Source: Anisakis pegreffii
Lineage: Eukaryota; Nematoda; Chromadorea; Rhabditida; Anisakidae
Direction: 5' to 3'
NCBI GenBank assembly: GCA_035041965.1
Contig: JAPYMA010000337.1
Location: forward strand, 1-64,000
DNA length: 64,000 bases
The notes beneath the pieces were generated by a model. The model made no database searches. It was given only the letters and a program-made list of their open reading frames with translations, and had not been told where the DNA came from. Numbering within the stretch: the first letter of the stretch is position 1; each line of letters begins with the position of its first letter. Below, in pieces: positions 13,851 to 26,998 of the stretch. The translations under genes and the position numbers were made by a program.

Positions 13851-15920
13851 ATGTCAACGAAAGTGAGTGTTGGTATAGCGACGTTGCTTTCATCAAGTGT
13901 TATTTTGATATGTACTATTGCGATTACAGTACTTATACAGGACATAAACTCTTTGTATGATGACGTTATGAATGATATGCGAGAAATTAAGGTAACGTTT
14001 CAATAATGGGCTTCAATCTTATGAACATGTCGAAAAAAAGTTTGTTTGAATACCTATTTAACTATTCAATTTATAGCATTCAATCGTTGTAAATATCGAT
14101 ACTTGTTCCGTAACATCCATCATGAGATGTTTATGAGTCAAATTTTCGCAAGAATTGATCCCTCTCCATTTGGACACTTCGAGATTTGCTCTTTTGAAGC
14201 TTATCAGAATGCAGCCAGTTAGTACAACCTCTTTAATTGTACTGTGATTTTTGGTGATTTGTTCAATGGTTTGAAATAATTTTCAAGTCGATTAACGAAG
14301 ATGCGTGGGATGGAATGATGCAACTTCAGTCGAGGCGAGTTAGCAGAAACGGCAAAATTGATACGATTCGTCATGTATTTTCAGTTAGGAGGCGTCGACA
14401 AGCTGGTTATGGCGTCACAAAATGCCGTGAGTGCTGTTGATGAAATATTATTTTTTGCTTGTGCCGTTTCGGTATCTGGCCACATTACCTGGTGAGCACA
14501 TTTTCGACGTAATCTTAAGCGTTGAGCATCTCAAGAATTTCAGATTGTAAATCTAGAGCCCACAAGTGCCCACGCGGACCACCCGGACCACCAGGTGATC
14601 GCGGTGAACCAGGAGGTTTGCAAAGTTGCTCATCAGAACTGTTTATATATATTCGAACATCAGATTTTCATCGATTTCGTCGGTTAAATATTTCCCAATA
14701 ACCGCTTTATTGCTCATTTTAATTCCACTCATTTCAGTCTCATTTCATTTTTGAGCTAAAATCAATGATCAAGACTCATCCATGCTTGTTCGCAAACAAT
14801 TGTGTGCTGTTGTTAAGCAGAATCAGTTAAATTCGATGAATTTCCAGAGCCTGGTGAGCCCGGTATACCTGGTTTGGCAGGAGTTGCCGGTGTTGTTTCA
14901 ATATTGAATCTCCCAGAACCTGGTTGCATCAAGTGTCCAGCTGGACCGCCTGGCCCCCGAGGCCCGAGCGGTCCACCTGGAGAAGAGGGACCAATGGGCC
15001 GAATGGGTTATCCAGGACGTGACGGCTCTGACGGTCAACCAGGACGAGTTGGTGAACGTGGTGCGCAAGGGCTACGAGGTATTTATATGTTCGATGCGGA
15101 GCCATTGCAATTGTCGCAGTTTCACTGTCGATTTTCTCAAATTTTGACTGTTCATCGTTGAGGGTAATTATGAAATCCAGCTTTAAATTATGTTTCAATA
15201 TAGGTCCTCCTGGTGAACCAGGCCAAGACGGTAGACCAGGAAGGAATGGACGATATGGACATCCCATACAAGGCGATAAGGGGCCGCCTGGACCACCAGG
15301 TATGCAAGGTAAGCCTGGCAATCGTGGCCAGGACGGCCAACAAGGTCCTCCAGGTGAACCTGGACCGCAGGGTCCTGAGGGTCCACCAGGAATGCCTGGT
15401 GAGACTGGTGCTCCAGGAGAGGTGGGGTCTTTTATGATCTTAGTTCTATTCAATTGATCACCCGAAAGTTTCCATTTGAAACTACATAAATTTTGAGTGA
15501 ATTTGAAGTTGAATCAGGAAGAGGTTTAGAAATGATTGCTACTGAAAACTTTTATTAAAAACACTGAGTAATTTCTATCTCGGTTTGTTTGTTTTCGATA
15601 AGACATGGAAAAAAATGAGAAAAAAATTATGTGGTACGATGAATAAATAGGGGATGTTGAGAGAAAAATGTATCATTCGCAACGAAATTGAGATTATTGT
15701 TTATTGGAGTTCGATTTTTTTGAATAACAGAAGTGTAAAAACTCACTCAGTGAACTCCTCTTGGTTGATTTTTTTTTTCAACAATAAACTGTCATTTATG
15801 AAGATGCGATGAGACTTGTTTTTGCTCATCATAATTGATCGCTGATTTCAGCCTGGAGAACCTGGCCAGCCGGGTGGCAGCGGAGAGTATTGTCCATGCC
15901 CACGTCGACGCTTATTGTGA
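13851..15920 (+). CDS. Nematode cuticle collagen, 289 aa
   Basis: A secreted structural protein of the cuticle. Predicted exons: 13851-13991, 14288-14426, 14544-14615, 14848-15078, 15204-15421 and 15852-15920, all in consistent phase. The N-terminus (residues 1-47) is a col_cuticle_N domain with a hydrophobic anchor from about 7 to 29. It is followed by the DAWDGMM segment and a basic RRRRQ site, which fits the furin/BLI-4-type processing box upstream of the triple helix. Cysteine clusters ([11 protein letters not shown] and GCIKCP) border the Gly-X-Y blocks. The main helix runs from about residue 140 to 275 with one short break (GHPIQGDKG). The C-terminus is a short non-helical [10 protein letters not shown]. 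Five introns in a gene this small is more than usual in C. elegans collagens. The type is clear; which named collagen it corresponds to is not. Confidence 0.95.
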
Positions 15921-16019
15921 TGCTTTTTATACCTTGTTCCATCGAATTTTTCCTTTCAATCTGTTACTAGCCAGCACAACGCATATTTTGTAGCATTCAT
16001 GATTATTATCTGGTGAATA

Positions 16020-16025
16020 TTTATT
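16020..16025 (-). terminator. Poly(A) signal AATAAA of the PAN/lectin gene
   Basis: The plus strand reads tttatt, that is AATAAA on the minus strand, 67 bases beyond the lectin stop codon (16092-16094). Confidence 0.5.
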
Positions 16026-16053
16026 GTAGAAAAGCAGTTGAATAATGCACGAA

Positions 16054-16059
16054 AATAAA
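16054..16059 (+). terminator. Poly(A) signal AATAAA of the collagen gene
   Basis: AATAAA lies 134 bases after the collagen stop codon. It sits downstream of the opposing signal of the lectin gene (16020-16025), so the two 3' UTRs should overlap. Confidence 0.6.
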
Positions 16060-16091
16060 GTGAACGATCAGTTGCGAAATGTTGTCATTAA

Positions 16092-18616
16092 TTAATTACG
16101 CTTGCAAACAGCACAACATCCTACAGAATCAATTCCACGTAACGTACACGATGCACTTGCCCATCCTTTCGTTTTCCAAATATGTACACATATGTGACCT
16201 TTCACGTATGGTTCTCCAAACCTCCAGTTCGTATAATTTGTTTCAATTCCATCTCTCCACTGGAAGTTCTGTTTGGGCCAAGATTTCGAATAGAGACCAA
16301 TGTGTTTACAGTTGCATGATGTGGAAGCAAGAGCTGAAATTCCATTTTCAATTTAGTTCCCAAAACTTAAATTTGCTTACTCATCAAGAATTACAGTGAA
16401 TTTGCCAGCAAATCACGTTTGCAAATGCAAATGATGCCACTTCAATTGAATGTTGAACATTCCACAACACGTTATCTGAACCGGCGATATTTTTGTTCCA
16501 GTCAAACCGTTCTATTCCCGTTTTATTTCAGGGGAGAGGACAGAGTAGTTCCAGAAAAAAAGGATACGAAGAACAGAACAATTGAAGGGTGGAATAGAAC
16601 AGTTCGGAACAGAAAGATCACTATCCCGAACACTCAGGCCATCCTACCCATGACATAAAATCCTTCAAAATTCTTAGAAAACGTCCTTAACACCAAAACA
16701 ACTGTTATGCCCTGATAGAGACACTGATTTGTGCACCTATATTTCCGCAACATCGTCAAAATGATAAATATCAAGGTAACGATGAGCGTGAGAAGTGACT
16801 TCGAAATGCTTAATTTTTAAAAAACTAAAAAATCATCGTGTAATAATTACAGCTGACAAACTGGTCCTCTTCAACAGATTCAATCGAAGCAAGATGTGCT
16901 TCTTCTTTTTGACATTCTTCTTCATAGTCGAGTGGAGTAGCCAGACACTCGTAAGGCAATGTCTGAAATACAGGAACACTGAAAAATACATCTATTCACA
17001 GGTGTACTATTATGCCACACTGCTTAATGTTCAACATAAATTTCATCATTCTTAAATTTCATTGACGTTCTTTTGAAATGAAAACGCTTCGTTGCATTTG
17101 TATGATTATCTTTTTTTCTATTATCTAGTGAACGTTCATTGATATGTTCTGATGCAAAACTGATGTTGGTAGGTCGAAGAAACCTTATATGTGCTATTGG
17201 TTTGTGTAAATAGCGTCCAAACTCCAAGAATGTTCGTATGCCCAACAAGAGAATCTGTAAATTGTCCTAATCACTGGCGCATATGCGTTTTCAATCACTC
17301 ATTGATTCTTCTCTGGCGCATATGGCTGAATAGAAAGTTGATTCAGCAATTGGATTGTGACAGATTATTCTTCATAGTCGTATTAAGTACTACTTGTTTC
17401 AATACACTGATAGCACATATCTGATAACGTAACTCAACGATGAAAGACGCAAGAGAAAACAGATTGCATGCTTGGAATTAGCTTATGTGGGAAACTGTTC
17501 CAGATTCCATTATAAAGCTGAATGAGTGAGCGATATAGCAGGTGAGTGTGTGAAATAATAACCGCCAATTGTGTGCATGGCTGAGTTTGAGGTGCACTGA
17601 TCACAGACAAACGAATCGTTTGAACGTGGAACACAACAAAGTGCTCCATAAGAGGACATAACCACTGCGGTTAAATAATCGAAGATGACGCAGGTGTTGT
17701 CTGGATATAATACTAAGCTTGCACATCCACCACATCTTTTTTGGCAATCGTGTAACGATGAAACTCGACTTGTCTCGCGAATTCCCATGGAGCGCGCATC
17801 GAGAATTTCGAACACCTCATCATCATCATCGTCCATTTGATTCGTTTGCAGGATCGCTTGTTCAAGCAGTGATAGCTGTAATCGATAGATAAGCTCTAGC
17901 AAATCAGTCATCCTCGCCGTGCATTATTATGAATGTGAATTAGCAATCCTCAATTGTTTTGCATTATAAAAGATGATCAACGAGTGGTTTCCTATGGAAG
18001 TTTCAATGACTGATTCGTTAAACAAAACTCACATAAATGATAGAGAGAACAAATGTACGCATGTTTTGATGAAGTGGAATGAATTAAAGTGGAATTAATC
18101 TTTATATTGGTACGAACAAGTGATTGTTTATTGATGAAAAGTATCCTTTTACCAATAGAATGTTGTTTAGTATAAATCAGGCATGCCGCAACAAGCCGTT
18201 TCATATTAAATTTCTCTGCACCGAAATGTCACTATACTGATACATCTAACTCACATATTCTTCAAACAGCTCCACATTTCATCTCATTGTATACATCCCA
18301 TTTGTTTCCAAGAAGCACCTAAAGTGAAGTGATCATTCATAATCAAAATTTTACGAAAGCATAAGCTATAAATGCTATAGACCACCCATAATTTACAGAA
18401 AATACCGCTTAATTACAAGTTTTTACTACAGATATCACCGATTGCTAACCGAATTAAACGAGTTTAAGCAATGGACATGTGTATGAGGCAAAATTATAAC
18501 GGATGAATTATTGCATTACTCACTGATAGCGTAACTTAAATGTTTGAGCGAACAACGATTTCTGATACTTACAATAAGAGGATCTTCGTGCATCCGCGAA
18601 CTATTCGTTCGATTCA
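16092..18616 (-). CDS. PAN-like plus C-type lectin domain protein (5' end incomplete)
   Basis: Reconstructed on the minus strand from exons 18616-18573 (tentative), 17875-17563, 17254-17184, 16962-16851 and 16333-16092; the last four join in phase to 246 codons including TAA. The exon at 17875 begins with LSLLEQAILQT, an acidic DDDDD run, then FEILDARSMG and a cysteine-rich stretch (DCQKRCGGCASLVLYPDNTC) like a PAN/apple domain. The next three exons spell a C-type lectin domain: GVWTLF...TYK, then DYEEECQKEEAHLASIESVE, then HIGLYSKSW...FQWRDG...YTNWRFGEPY, a WASASC segment and CCAVCKRN. Four core cysteines of the fold are present. The Ca/sugar motifs are degenerate: EPY in place of EPN/QPD and WAS in place of WND. 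A secreted or membrane-bound role is inferred; no signal peptide exon was found upstream. It is convergent with the collagen gene and divergent from the Kunitz gene. Confidence 0.8.
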
Positions 18617-19920
18617 CTGAAAAACATCCTTCCGGGGCTGTTTCAGGTTTTAGTGATTCTGTACTTCTTCAGTATTTGATTTTAATCGAAAGGCGTCTCT
18701 CTAGTAACTATTCCTCAAACTGTAGAGGTATACTTCGTCAGCTGAATTTTGTAAAATTATGCTACTCACTTTTAAATTACTGGAAGTGAGCGTTTCGTGT
18801 GAAACTTATTGCCACTTTTCTTGTAGTTTAAGATCGATTTGAGTTAAACAGCGCAAAATACTCACCTAAGTGTTCAAAGATGGACGTAAGGATCGCCGCG
18901 GTTTACGCTCTATAAATTGCTCTAGTCAGTTATAATTACTATGAACATGCCGATCAATCGTGAAAAGTTTGGTGATGTAATAGATTCGCTCAGCTACATG
19001 AGATACCTTTAGAAATTTAAAAGTATTTATGCAACTAAGTATTACCTAACGACGACAAATACACTTTTCTGATAGCAGGGAATCTATTCTATTAGACCGT
19101 ATGAAGAAATCATTATAGTCGAGGGAAAAGCTGAGGACACAAGTACCTTGAAAATGGTACTCAAGACATTCTCATAATAGCGCAACATTGATTAATATGG
19201 TGCTGAAATGTAAAGGCTTTGTCAGCATACTGAATTCGCTCAGCCGTATGAATCACGTTGAGCAATTTAGCTGTATCTGTGGAATTTGGCATTACTCATC
19301 AATAAAATGAATAGGAACGAATCTGTTCCATTCGATGATGCTCAATCATGAAGAAATTATAAGGTCCTTACTTCACGAAGATGAACTTTCGAATTGCCTG
19401 AAGAGATGTACTGCATGAATGATGATGGAATGTGCGAGTAACTAGCATTATTAGCTAGAATAAGCATTTGTGAAATTCATTTCATATACATTAAAATTTG
19501 CAGGGTTGTTTGAGTAAGAATTATGCTTTAACGATTAGTTGTTGTTTGCGTTGCGCTGATTTCGTATGGAACATATCTGAAATGAGCGAAACTCTTTCCT
19601 TTGCAAATAATTGAACTGTTTTACTAACGTCTTTTAATTGTGCAGTGAATGGTTTGTGCAAATACAATTGAAAACATTTACGGTAAATAAAGAGGAATTA
19701 AGTAGTATCTCTCCATTACTCCCAAAAAGAAGTCTGTCCACTTCTTTGTCGGCCTTTGTACACGTCCGAAGAAAAAGTTTATTCCTCAAGAGTGACGATC
19801 TTTGAATTGTGTCGCGTTTGACACACGAATAACTGAGCTCATTTTGCACAACTTGTGCTCGCAAGCAGATCTACGATTCAACGTGATTTGATTGGATTCA
19901 TACGAACAATTCGCTTGCAA
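18617..19920. other. Divergent intergenic region between lectin (-) and Kunitz (+) genes
   Basis: Probably holds the upstream exon(s) of the lectin gene and both promoters. Several minus-strand donor-like sequences (plus-strand actcac, cttac, acctaa) occur at about 18861, 19039 and 19369, but none borders an exon I could join in phase. Confidence 0.4.
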
Positions 19921-22900
19921 ATGCCGCTCAAGCATACAATATCGCTTGTCTTTTTATTTTATATTTCCCTGATGCTTTCGAGTATGTCAATTTTGAATGT
20001 TAATGCTCAACACGGTACTGTTGGACGACCATGTGAAGTGTCAACTGATTGTGGAACTGGTAATTATTGTGCTGGTAACAAGCGATGCGATTGTTTGACA
20101 ACTTATGTTGAGATTGACTCGTACTGTTGGAGAAGTGAGTAATTTACGGTGGCCATTAATTCATTCAAAATTCGATATCGATATAATTCAGGCGTCGACA
20201 CAACGATTTCCTTCACATACTTCAAGCTCATCAGTTCACTACCACTATAATTAATGAAAGTTTCATTTAAAAGTAATCATTTGCAGAGATCAATCCTGGT
20301 GAGTCAGGTTGTACGCAGAATCGGCAGTGTGAAGCTGTATGGCCAGGTGCCTATTGTAGAGCAGGCGAGTGCCGATGTGCCAATAATCAACCTCCGTTCC
20401 GGTAAAATGATGTTACTTGAGCACGGTTATTAGAAACTTTCATTTGACACATTACACTCTAGGCACATTGAGAGCTGATCCATCTTAACATATTTCAATA
20501 TGTTTCACCAGAGAATAACAATTGCAATACTGTAATGAAGATGTTGAGGACGCGCGATGGTCTTGTTTGTCTCAATTATGGCTTCTGTCCTTTGAATGGA
20601 AATAATCCGAAATTTCGTATCGATAATCAAGTACAGCAGTGCTATGGAGGTGCAGATGCGACCTGTGAAGCAATTGGGGCACTTGCATACGATTGCATTT
20701 GTGACAGTGAAGATTGCACAGTGAACAATCCGATCAGTTTTTGTTGTCCTTCAAGAGGTCCTTTCCATTTTACGTTCTCTCATCAAAAAATTCGATCCAA
20801 AAGCATTATGATTTCATCGTTTCATTGATTAATTTATGTCACTGATCAAATGGAATGTGTTCTCCATGAAGAATTCAGATGAAATTTGTGTTTATTTACA
20901 TGTGACGTTGGAGTGATGAGAAAATTACTCACGATGAGGTTCTCGATTTAGAGCGGATCCGAAAGTGTTATCGTAGGATCAGTTTTGAGGATCAATTTTG
21001 CGAAATTTGCAAAAGATATCTGTTCAATAGCCGTGCAAGTTATCAAAGCTGATTACTTGAGTATTTTGATCAACTAAGTATTTTTGAAGTGAATGTCAAT
21101 AGTTTTATTACAGCGTTTGCATGCATTCAACCACCAAATGAGGGTTATGCTCCACCAGGCGGTGGTACACCGCTGAACCATTGGTACCATGATCCGATAA
21201 CCGGTGAATGCAGAGAACTGAAATATCAAGGATCCGGTGGGAATGCAAACAATTTCCAAACTAAAGATCATTGTGAGAGTTATTGCAAACAAAGTAAGTT
21301 AGCAACCGCTTATTGTTCACTTGTCCACTTCCTTACTTGTGTTGTGCATTCAAGTGAATTTCAAAAATGCTACACGAAGTGCGATAGATCAGTTCATGCA
21401 ACTATTCACTACTTACACGAGACAAATGCTCGGTGCAAATATCGTAAAGTATTGCGGATTGTGTGTTTTGTTAAGGTGAAAAAGGTTTTTGTTTAAACAC
21501 AAAATGAAATGAATGAACACTCTCAAACAAGAATTTCCGAATGGCGACAACGCATTTGTTGAGTAAATATTTATTTATGCAAATCATATCGATTGAACTT
21601 CGACCCGGAAACGAGCTTTGTCCCGATCAAACATTGCTTTTTGACGTTTTGAATACAGCTAACATAACTTAATCACGTTTGCGTCTGAGAGGGATTAGAG
21701 ATACTTCGTTGTGGCTATGAATCCTAGCGATGGCGGTGAACTTCAGTGAAATCATTATGACCAATTTTTGAACAATTGGTACCATGAATAGCACCATACA
21801 GTGCAATGTGTAAATTTTTACATCATGGGATTTTTTACTTGGTGAATTTATTACCTAGCAATTGAAGAGGGATCGCATTGTGATCATGCAATTAATAAGG
21901 CATCTAAGAAAGATTGATACACTTATGAGATGCGATCCAGATGAGGACTAAGTTTCCGTTGTATTCATCGAATTTCACCATGTAAATCCTCAGCCCTATC
22001 GAAACTCAACAGAAACAGTTCTTGGAGGGGCATGTTGAATCTTAAAAATCATCAATCAAGCAAGACTCAGTATTGAAATTTTCAAATCGGATTCAAACAT
22101 CTTTCAAGTAATTTATCGAATAATATGAAACATTGATAAATGCTCCAATGGAACAAAAAAGTCGAAAGCTTGTAGTTTCAATTAATTTTTTAAGCTTGTA
22201 ATCGTGGTCTGCCGCTTTATCGAGACCGAACTACTGGCGTGAAGCAAGAACCAGTTCATTGTCAAGGAAACGATAATGAATGCGACAGTCCAAATTATAG
22301 TTGCACAACAATGGGAACACTCCAACAATGTTGTCCTACCTACTGTAAGCGTTTTTCGTTTTTCCCTCCTTATAAAAATTTTTTACAGTTATTTCGCTTG
22401 GCGATATTTAACTAAGAATGAAGAATCCATCGGAACGAAACATTCTTTAGGGTGGAAGGAAATTGTATATCAAAAATTAAATAATCAAAGATATTGGCTT
22501 TGATATGATCAACACAATGGACAATCGAATGCTGAATGAGTCAGAAGTCGCTACTAAGAGTACTATATTTGAAATGTTTCAGTACATGTATGTTCGAGAA
22601 ACGGTGCAATTCCAACAGAGGTCTACAATACAGCCGGTGGCATTCCGTCCGAATACTTCGATGTTGGCATTCCAGATGGTTCTGGGAATACCTATCCACG
22701 CTTCTATTATGACTCAAGAGAGGGACGTTGTATTCAGTTCTCGGTGGGTGTTTAGTATTTTTATTGAGAGCTACCTGAAGCATTATCATTTTAGGTTTGT
22801 CAAACGTTTACTTTCCACTATCATTCTCATTGTTAACTTTTCATAAGTCTTCATCCTCAACTAATTCATTTTCAGTATCTCGGACAAGGTGGCAACTTCA

Positions 22901-25900
22901 ATAATTTCCTCTCGCAAGATCATTGCGAAAAATTCTGTTCCCGAAGTGAGAGAAGTTTCGATTACCTGTCATTTTTATACTCTGATTGATCATTTTGAGA
23001 AAGTAAAACTGGATTAATTAACAGTGGATGAATGATGATGTTCTAGTTTTGTGCGGGGCAGGTGAACCGTTGAAGGATAGCAGTGGCGAACATAATATGG
23101 ACTGTTCACCAACTGGCTCGAGCGCTAATATGTGTCCTTCCACTCATAGTTGTGAGCCAACATCTGATTCAAGAACATTTAGTGGTGTTTGTTGTCCTCG
23201 TCCTCAGTGAGTTACTCAATTTCAATTACTTACTCATTTACTCGTTTAATTTAATCTTTTATTTTTTTGAAATTTAACTCGCACATAATTTAATTCGCAT
23301 GCTCGTTTAATTTAATCTTTCTAGTCATTCGCACATAATCATCTGTTCAAAAAAATTATCGACAAAATTTTGAAATGCGTGAAATTTTGAGATAACAATT
23401 CATTTTTGGTGGAATGTTGAATTTTAAGCACTCGTAATCTTTTCATCTCTTCATAACTGAACAAGCTGCATAATTTATGGGAATTGATGACGACATTGGA
23501 CTGATAAAATTCTCTTCGGTGAGAGCAAGTTGAAGTTTGTTTACAGGTATGTATGTAAATTACCGCGTGAACAAGGCAATTGCGGCACGTATAGTAATCG
23601 ATGGTGGTTTAACGCAAAAACTGGCAACTGTGAAGAATTCATTTATTCGGGTTGTCAGGGCAATGCCAATAATTTTGAATCCTACAAGGAATGCCAAGAC
23701 TACTGTCGTGATGCTAGAAGTGAGCGATCTGATTTTAACATTGTTAATATCAAGCAAAAAAAAGAACTGTTACATCGCTCAGAAATCTTACAAAGTTTTC
23801 AGTTACTGAAAGCCATTAGTTATATTGGTCCTTCCTTAAGAGAGCAAAAGTTTTGAGAAGAGTAATGAAGGAACTTCAGGTGAACCACAGTGCATTCAAG
23901 GTACAGCACTGACAGATACGAATGGTAACTTTATTATCTGTAGCGGTTCAACGTCTACAACAGTCACATGTCCGGCGAATCATTACTGTTATTACGATGG
24001 TCATACGTATGGATGTTGCCCAACACAAGGCATGCAACAAGCAGTTTAAATTCACTTCATTAATCACAATCATATCCGAATGAAATATGATCTGTTTTCA
24101 GTGAACATACACCTCTGTAATAGAACTGAATGAGCATTAAACAACTTTTGAATGCTCATATTGAAGTGTAGTATGTTGATCGCATGAGCCTGTATGCAGA
24201 TCGTATTTCAGCTCACACATGTGCACTGTCTTACAAAAGTGGTTCAACGTGTGGTCCAGCCGTAACAAGATGGTATTATGATGCACCAACACGTGCATGC
24301 CAAACGTTTTCATTTGATGGATGCGATGGAAATTCGAATAACTTCGCGACGCAGCAAGATTGTAAAGACTATTGTCGGGTTGAAAGCTGTCCCGATGGAG
24401 GCGAAGTTTGTCACTGTTTATTACGTCCGTCAATAATTCCAGCCTATGAATGACATGTTTCAGGAGCGATTGAACTACAATTTGCGTCAGGCAATAGATA
24501 CGCTAAATATTGCAAACGATGCAGAGCATTTCAATGAAGTGTAAAAGTTTGATAATATTATATGATTGTACTCAAGGTTTGGAAGGAACTAAACGGTGCA
24601 GCACGAGTTTGCGCAACAAATCGTCAATGTCCATCGACGCATTACTGCACTCCAGTAACCACATGGACAGGCACTGTCTATCAGACCAAGTCATTATGCT
24701 GTCCATCCAAGAATTTCGTATGCAGTCAACCTCGTGATAGTGGTGTTCGATGCAGTTCAGCTCGTATCACACGTTATTATTTCAACGCTGATACGAAAAT
24801 GTGTCAAACATTCCAATATAATGGATGTGAAGGTTATTACTGATTAAGTTCTAACTTCACTATTTCCTTTACCTGATTCGACATTTCATTCAACGTCGTA
24901 ACGATAGACAATAGTTACTGTATATACTGGATCCTTATAAGTAAATAACATAGGCAGTGTATGGTAGAATCGCTAGAATGTCTTTCTGATTTCTGTTTCA
25001 CCATATCATATGTACTGGTAAAGTTGGAAAGAACGCAACAATAACAAGCAATTTTTATAGGGAACCGTAATAATTTCGCAAGCCAAAAGGCCTGTCAAAA
25101 TTATTGCCTTAGCGAAGCGTGTCCGCCAGGAACAGTGGTGGCCAAAGAATCAGATGCATCTCGTTTGCAGCAGTGTTCGAATCCTGGTGGATCAGGAAAG
25201 GTTTCGGGTGGCTGTCCGGATGGCTATAGGTGTTACAACAGCCCACTTCTTGAACAGAACGTGTGCTGTGGAGCGTCTAGTGACTTGCAGTGTAATAACA
25301 TATTAACCACAATCAGTCAAAATTACTAAATGAATTGTTTTACGATAAGATTGAAACAAACATTCCAACGGAACTGTTCGTTTACTGCTCACAATGAATA
25401 GCATTTCGGTGACAGATCAAGTGACAATTACATTAACATAGTTGATTTGATGTGATTTCAGTATTATGCCCAGCTAAATCAATGCCTTTCATATCGGCAC
25501 TTTCCCTTCAACCGATGCAATGCACACCAAATGTTGATGATTCCTGTCCAGGCAATTTCTTCTGTTGGTTCTCTGCATCTGCAAGCTCATTTTATTGTTG
25601 CAAATCACCTGAATCGTTCGATACTGGATGTTAGTGACCTTCAGTATGCCAGTTGAATGTAGTTTTTTTGCAATATGCAGATTGCTGAAGTACTACACAT
25701 CTGATTAGCGTTAAGTTTTTATTGTAATTTTACAGACTGTCCTCCTCAGCTGGTACCAATACCAGGTGAAAGCGGTACACAGTATCGCTATTGCAGTCCA
25801 TCAGCACCAATATCCGATTCTCTTCAAGGCTGTGGTACTAATCGACATTGTCAATTTTCTAGTAATCTAGAGCGCTACATTTGTTGTGGATTAGAGAGTG

Positions 25901-26879
25901 ATGTTAAATTACCCAGTATGTCCGATTATCTTCATTATCTATAAAATTTATGATCATTGTTGTTATCTATTAGGAGTGCAGTTTTGATGATTCGCTCAAT
26001 CAATTATTCCTCAAAGAAATGTTATTCGGCCTGTTAATTGGGATATGTATGAGCGGTTTGAATTGCTTTTGAGATCGTAATGGCCATTTGAATTTTGTTG
26101 CATATTTTCATTTTGCATTCGTTTACTTCAATCGTCATTGGAATGTGACATGCAATGCTGGCATATTCATTCAATAGCAGCTGATTGCTGTTCATGTTGA
26201 GCAGCGTTCATTTATTTGTACAACACGCTGAAATATGCTGAATTCATGCAACTTTCCGAATGTACCTCATGAATGCTGCTCATCTTACAGATATCTGTCC
26301 ACCGCAACCAGCAAATCTTGAGCCAGTTGAATTAGCCGGCAGTTATCGCTTGTGCAATCCACATGCACGCACTGGCACATCACATTCATGTTCTGACAAT
26401 TCGGCATGCCTCTACACTGGTACTGAGAATGGCTTCATTTGTTGCAAAGTAAGGTGTCATTGATCCATTTTAATGTCGGTGGGTTGTGAGATTCATCAGC
26501 AATTTATTGCGATTGTCACTCAGCAACTCTCTTAGCAGCAATCTCGAAATTTCAACAAATTTCATGGCGAAGGAAATTCTTCACATGAAATTTCGATTTT
26601 TGTTTGCAAATTTTTGACAAAAATTCATAAATTCAGATACAGCACCCATCATCGGATCCATCCGTTCCTCCACCAGTGCTGGTTGCTAAGAATCACAGCT
26701 CGGAATGTGACGGTCAGCCAGGTTATGCACCAGTCATCAAATCGGGTGATCCCATATCGTGTCCCGGAACGACTGCTAATTCCAGATGTGATATTGCCGG
26801 TCCATCATCAAAATGTTTATGGTCATCAAAGTTTTCAAAATATATCTGTTGTGCGCCTGGAATCCAAATCACACTTTGA
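19921..26879 (+). CDS. Secreted multi-Kunitz / lustrin cysteine-rich protein, 999 aa
   Basis: A secreted protein of the nematode Kunitz (BPTI) plus lustrin-type cysteine-rich repeat family. Predicted exons: 19921-20134, 20287-20401, 20549-20757, 21114-21293, 22195-22344, 22583-22743, 22876-22945, 23047-23206, 23547-23719, 23880-24029, 24212-24405, 24577-24832, 25061-25279, 25462-25629, 25736-25915, 26291-26448 and 26637-26879 (1000 codons with stop). Residues 1 to about 29 are a signal peptide. Five Kunitz domains (near 182-236, 291-365, 421-473, 530-580 and 625-695) alternate with cysteine-rich modules of the form CP...G...C...CP..Y.C...CC; the last 300 residues are cysteine-rich modules only. 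Kunitz 1 and 2 lack the Cys14-Cys38 pair (YQGSGGN and YLGQGGN). Kunitz 3, 4 and 5 have all six cysteines, with Gly, Gly and Ser at P1, so trypsin inhibition is unlikely. Intron 10 appears to use a GC donor. Likely cuticle or extracellular matrix; the substrate is unknown. Confidence 0.93.
23236..23330. repeat. Short direct duplication inside an intron
   Basis: The string ctcgtttaatttaatctt followed by tcgcacataat occurs twice, about 60 bases apart, in the intron between Kunitz-gene exons 8 and 9. It looks like a local slippage duplication. Confidence 0.7.
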
Positions 26880-26992
26880 TGGCTGATTGTATTAAAAAGT
26901 TCAGTAATGTCGTCATAATAACCAGTTCATTTGTGGGCTCGCTTCAGCGACAATAACGCAACCTCATTCTGTATTTATGATTTTTTCCCGTC

Positions 26993-26998
26993 AATAAA
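26993..26998 (+). terminator. Poly(A) signal AATAAA of the Kunitz gene
   Basis: AATAAA lies 114 bases after the TGA stop at 26879, in a T-rich context. Confidence 0.6.

Noticed and set aside
14929..15453. 174-codon minus-strand ORF rich in Pro/Gly
   Set aside because: It is the antisense shadow of the collagen Gly-X-Y exons.
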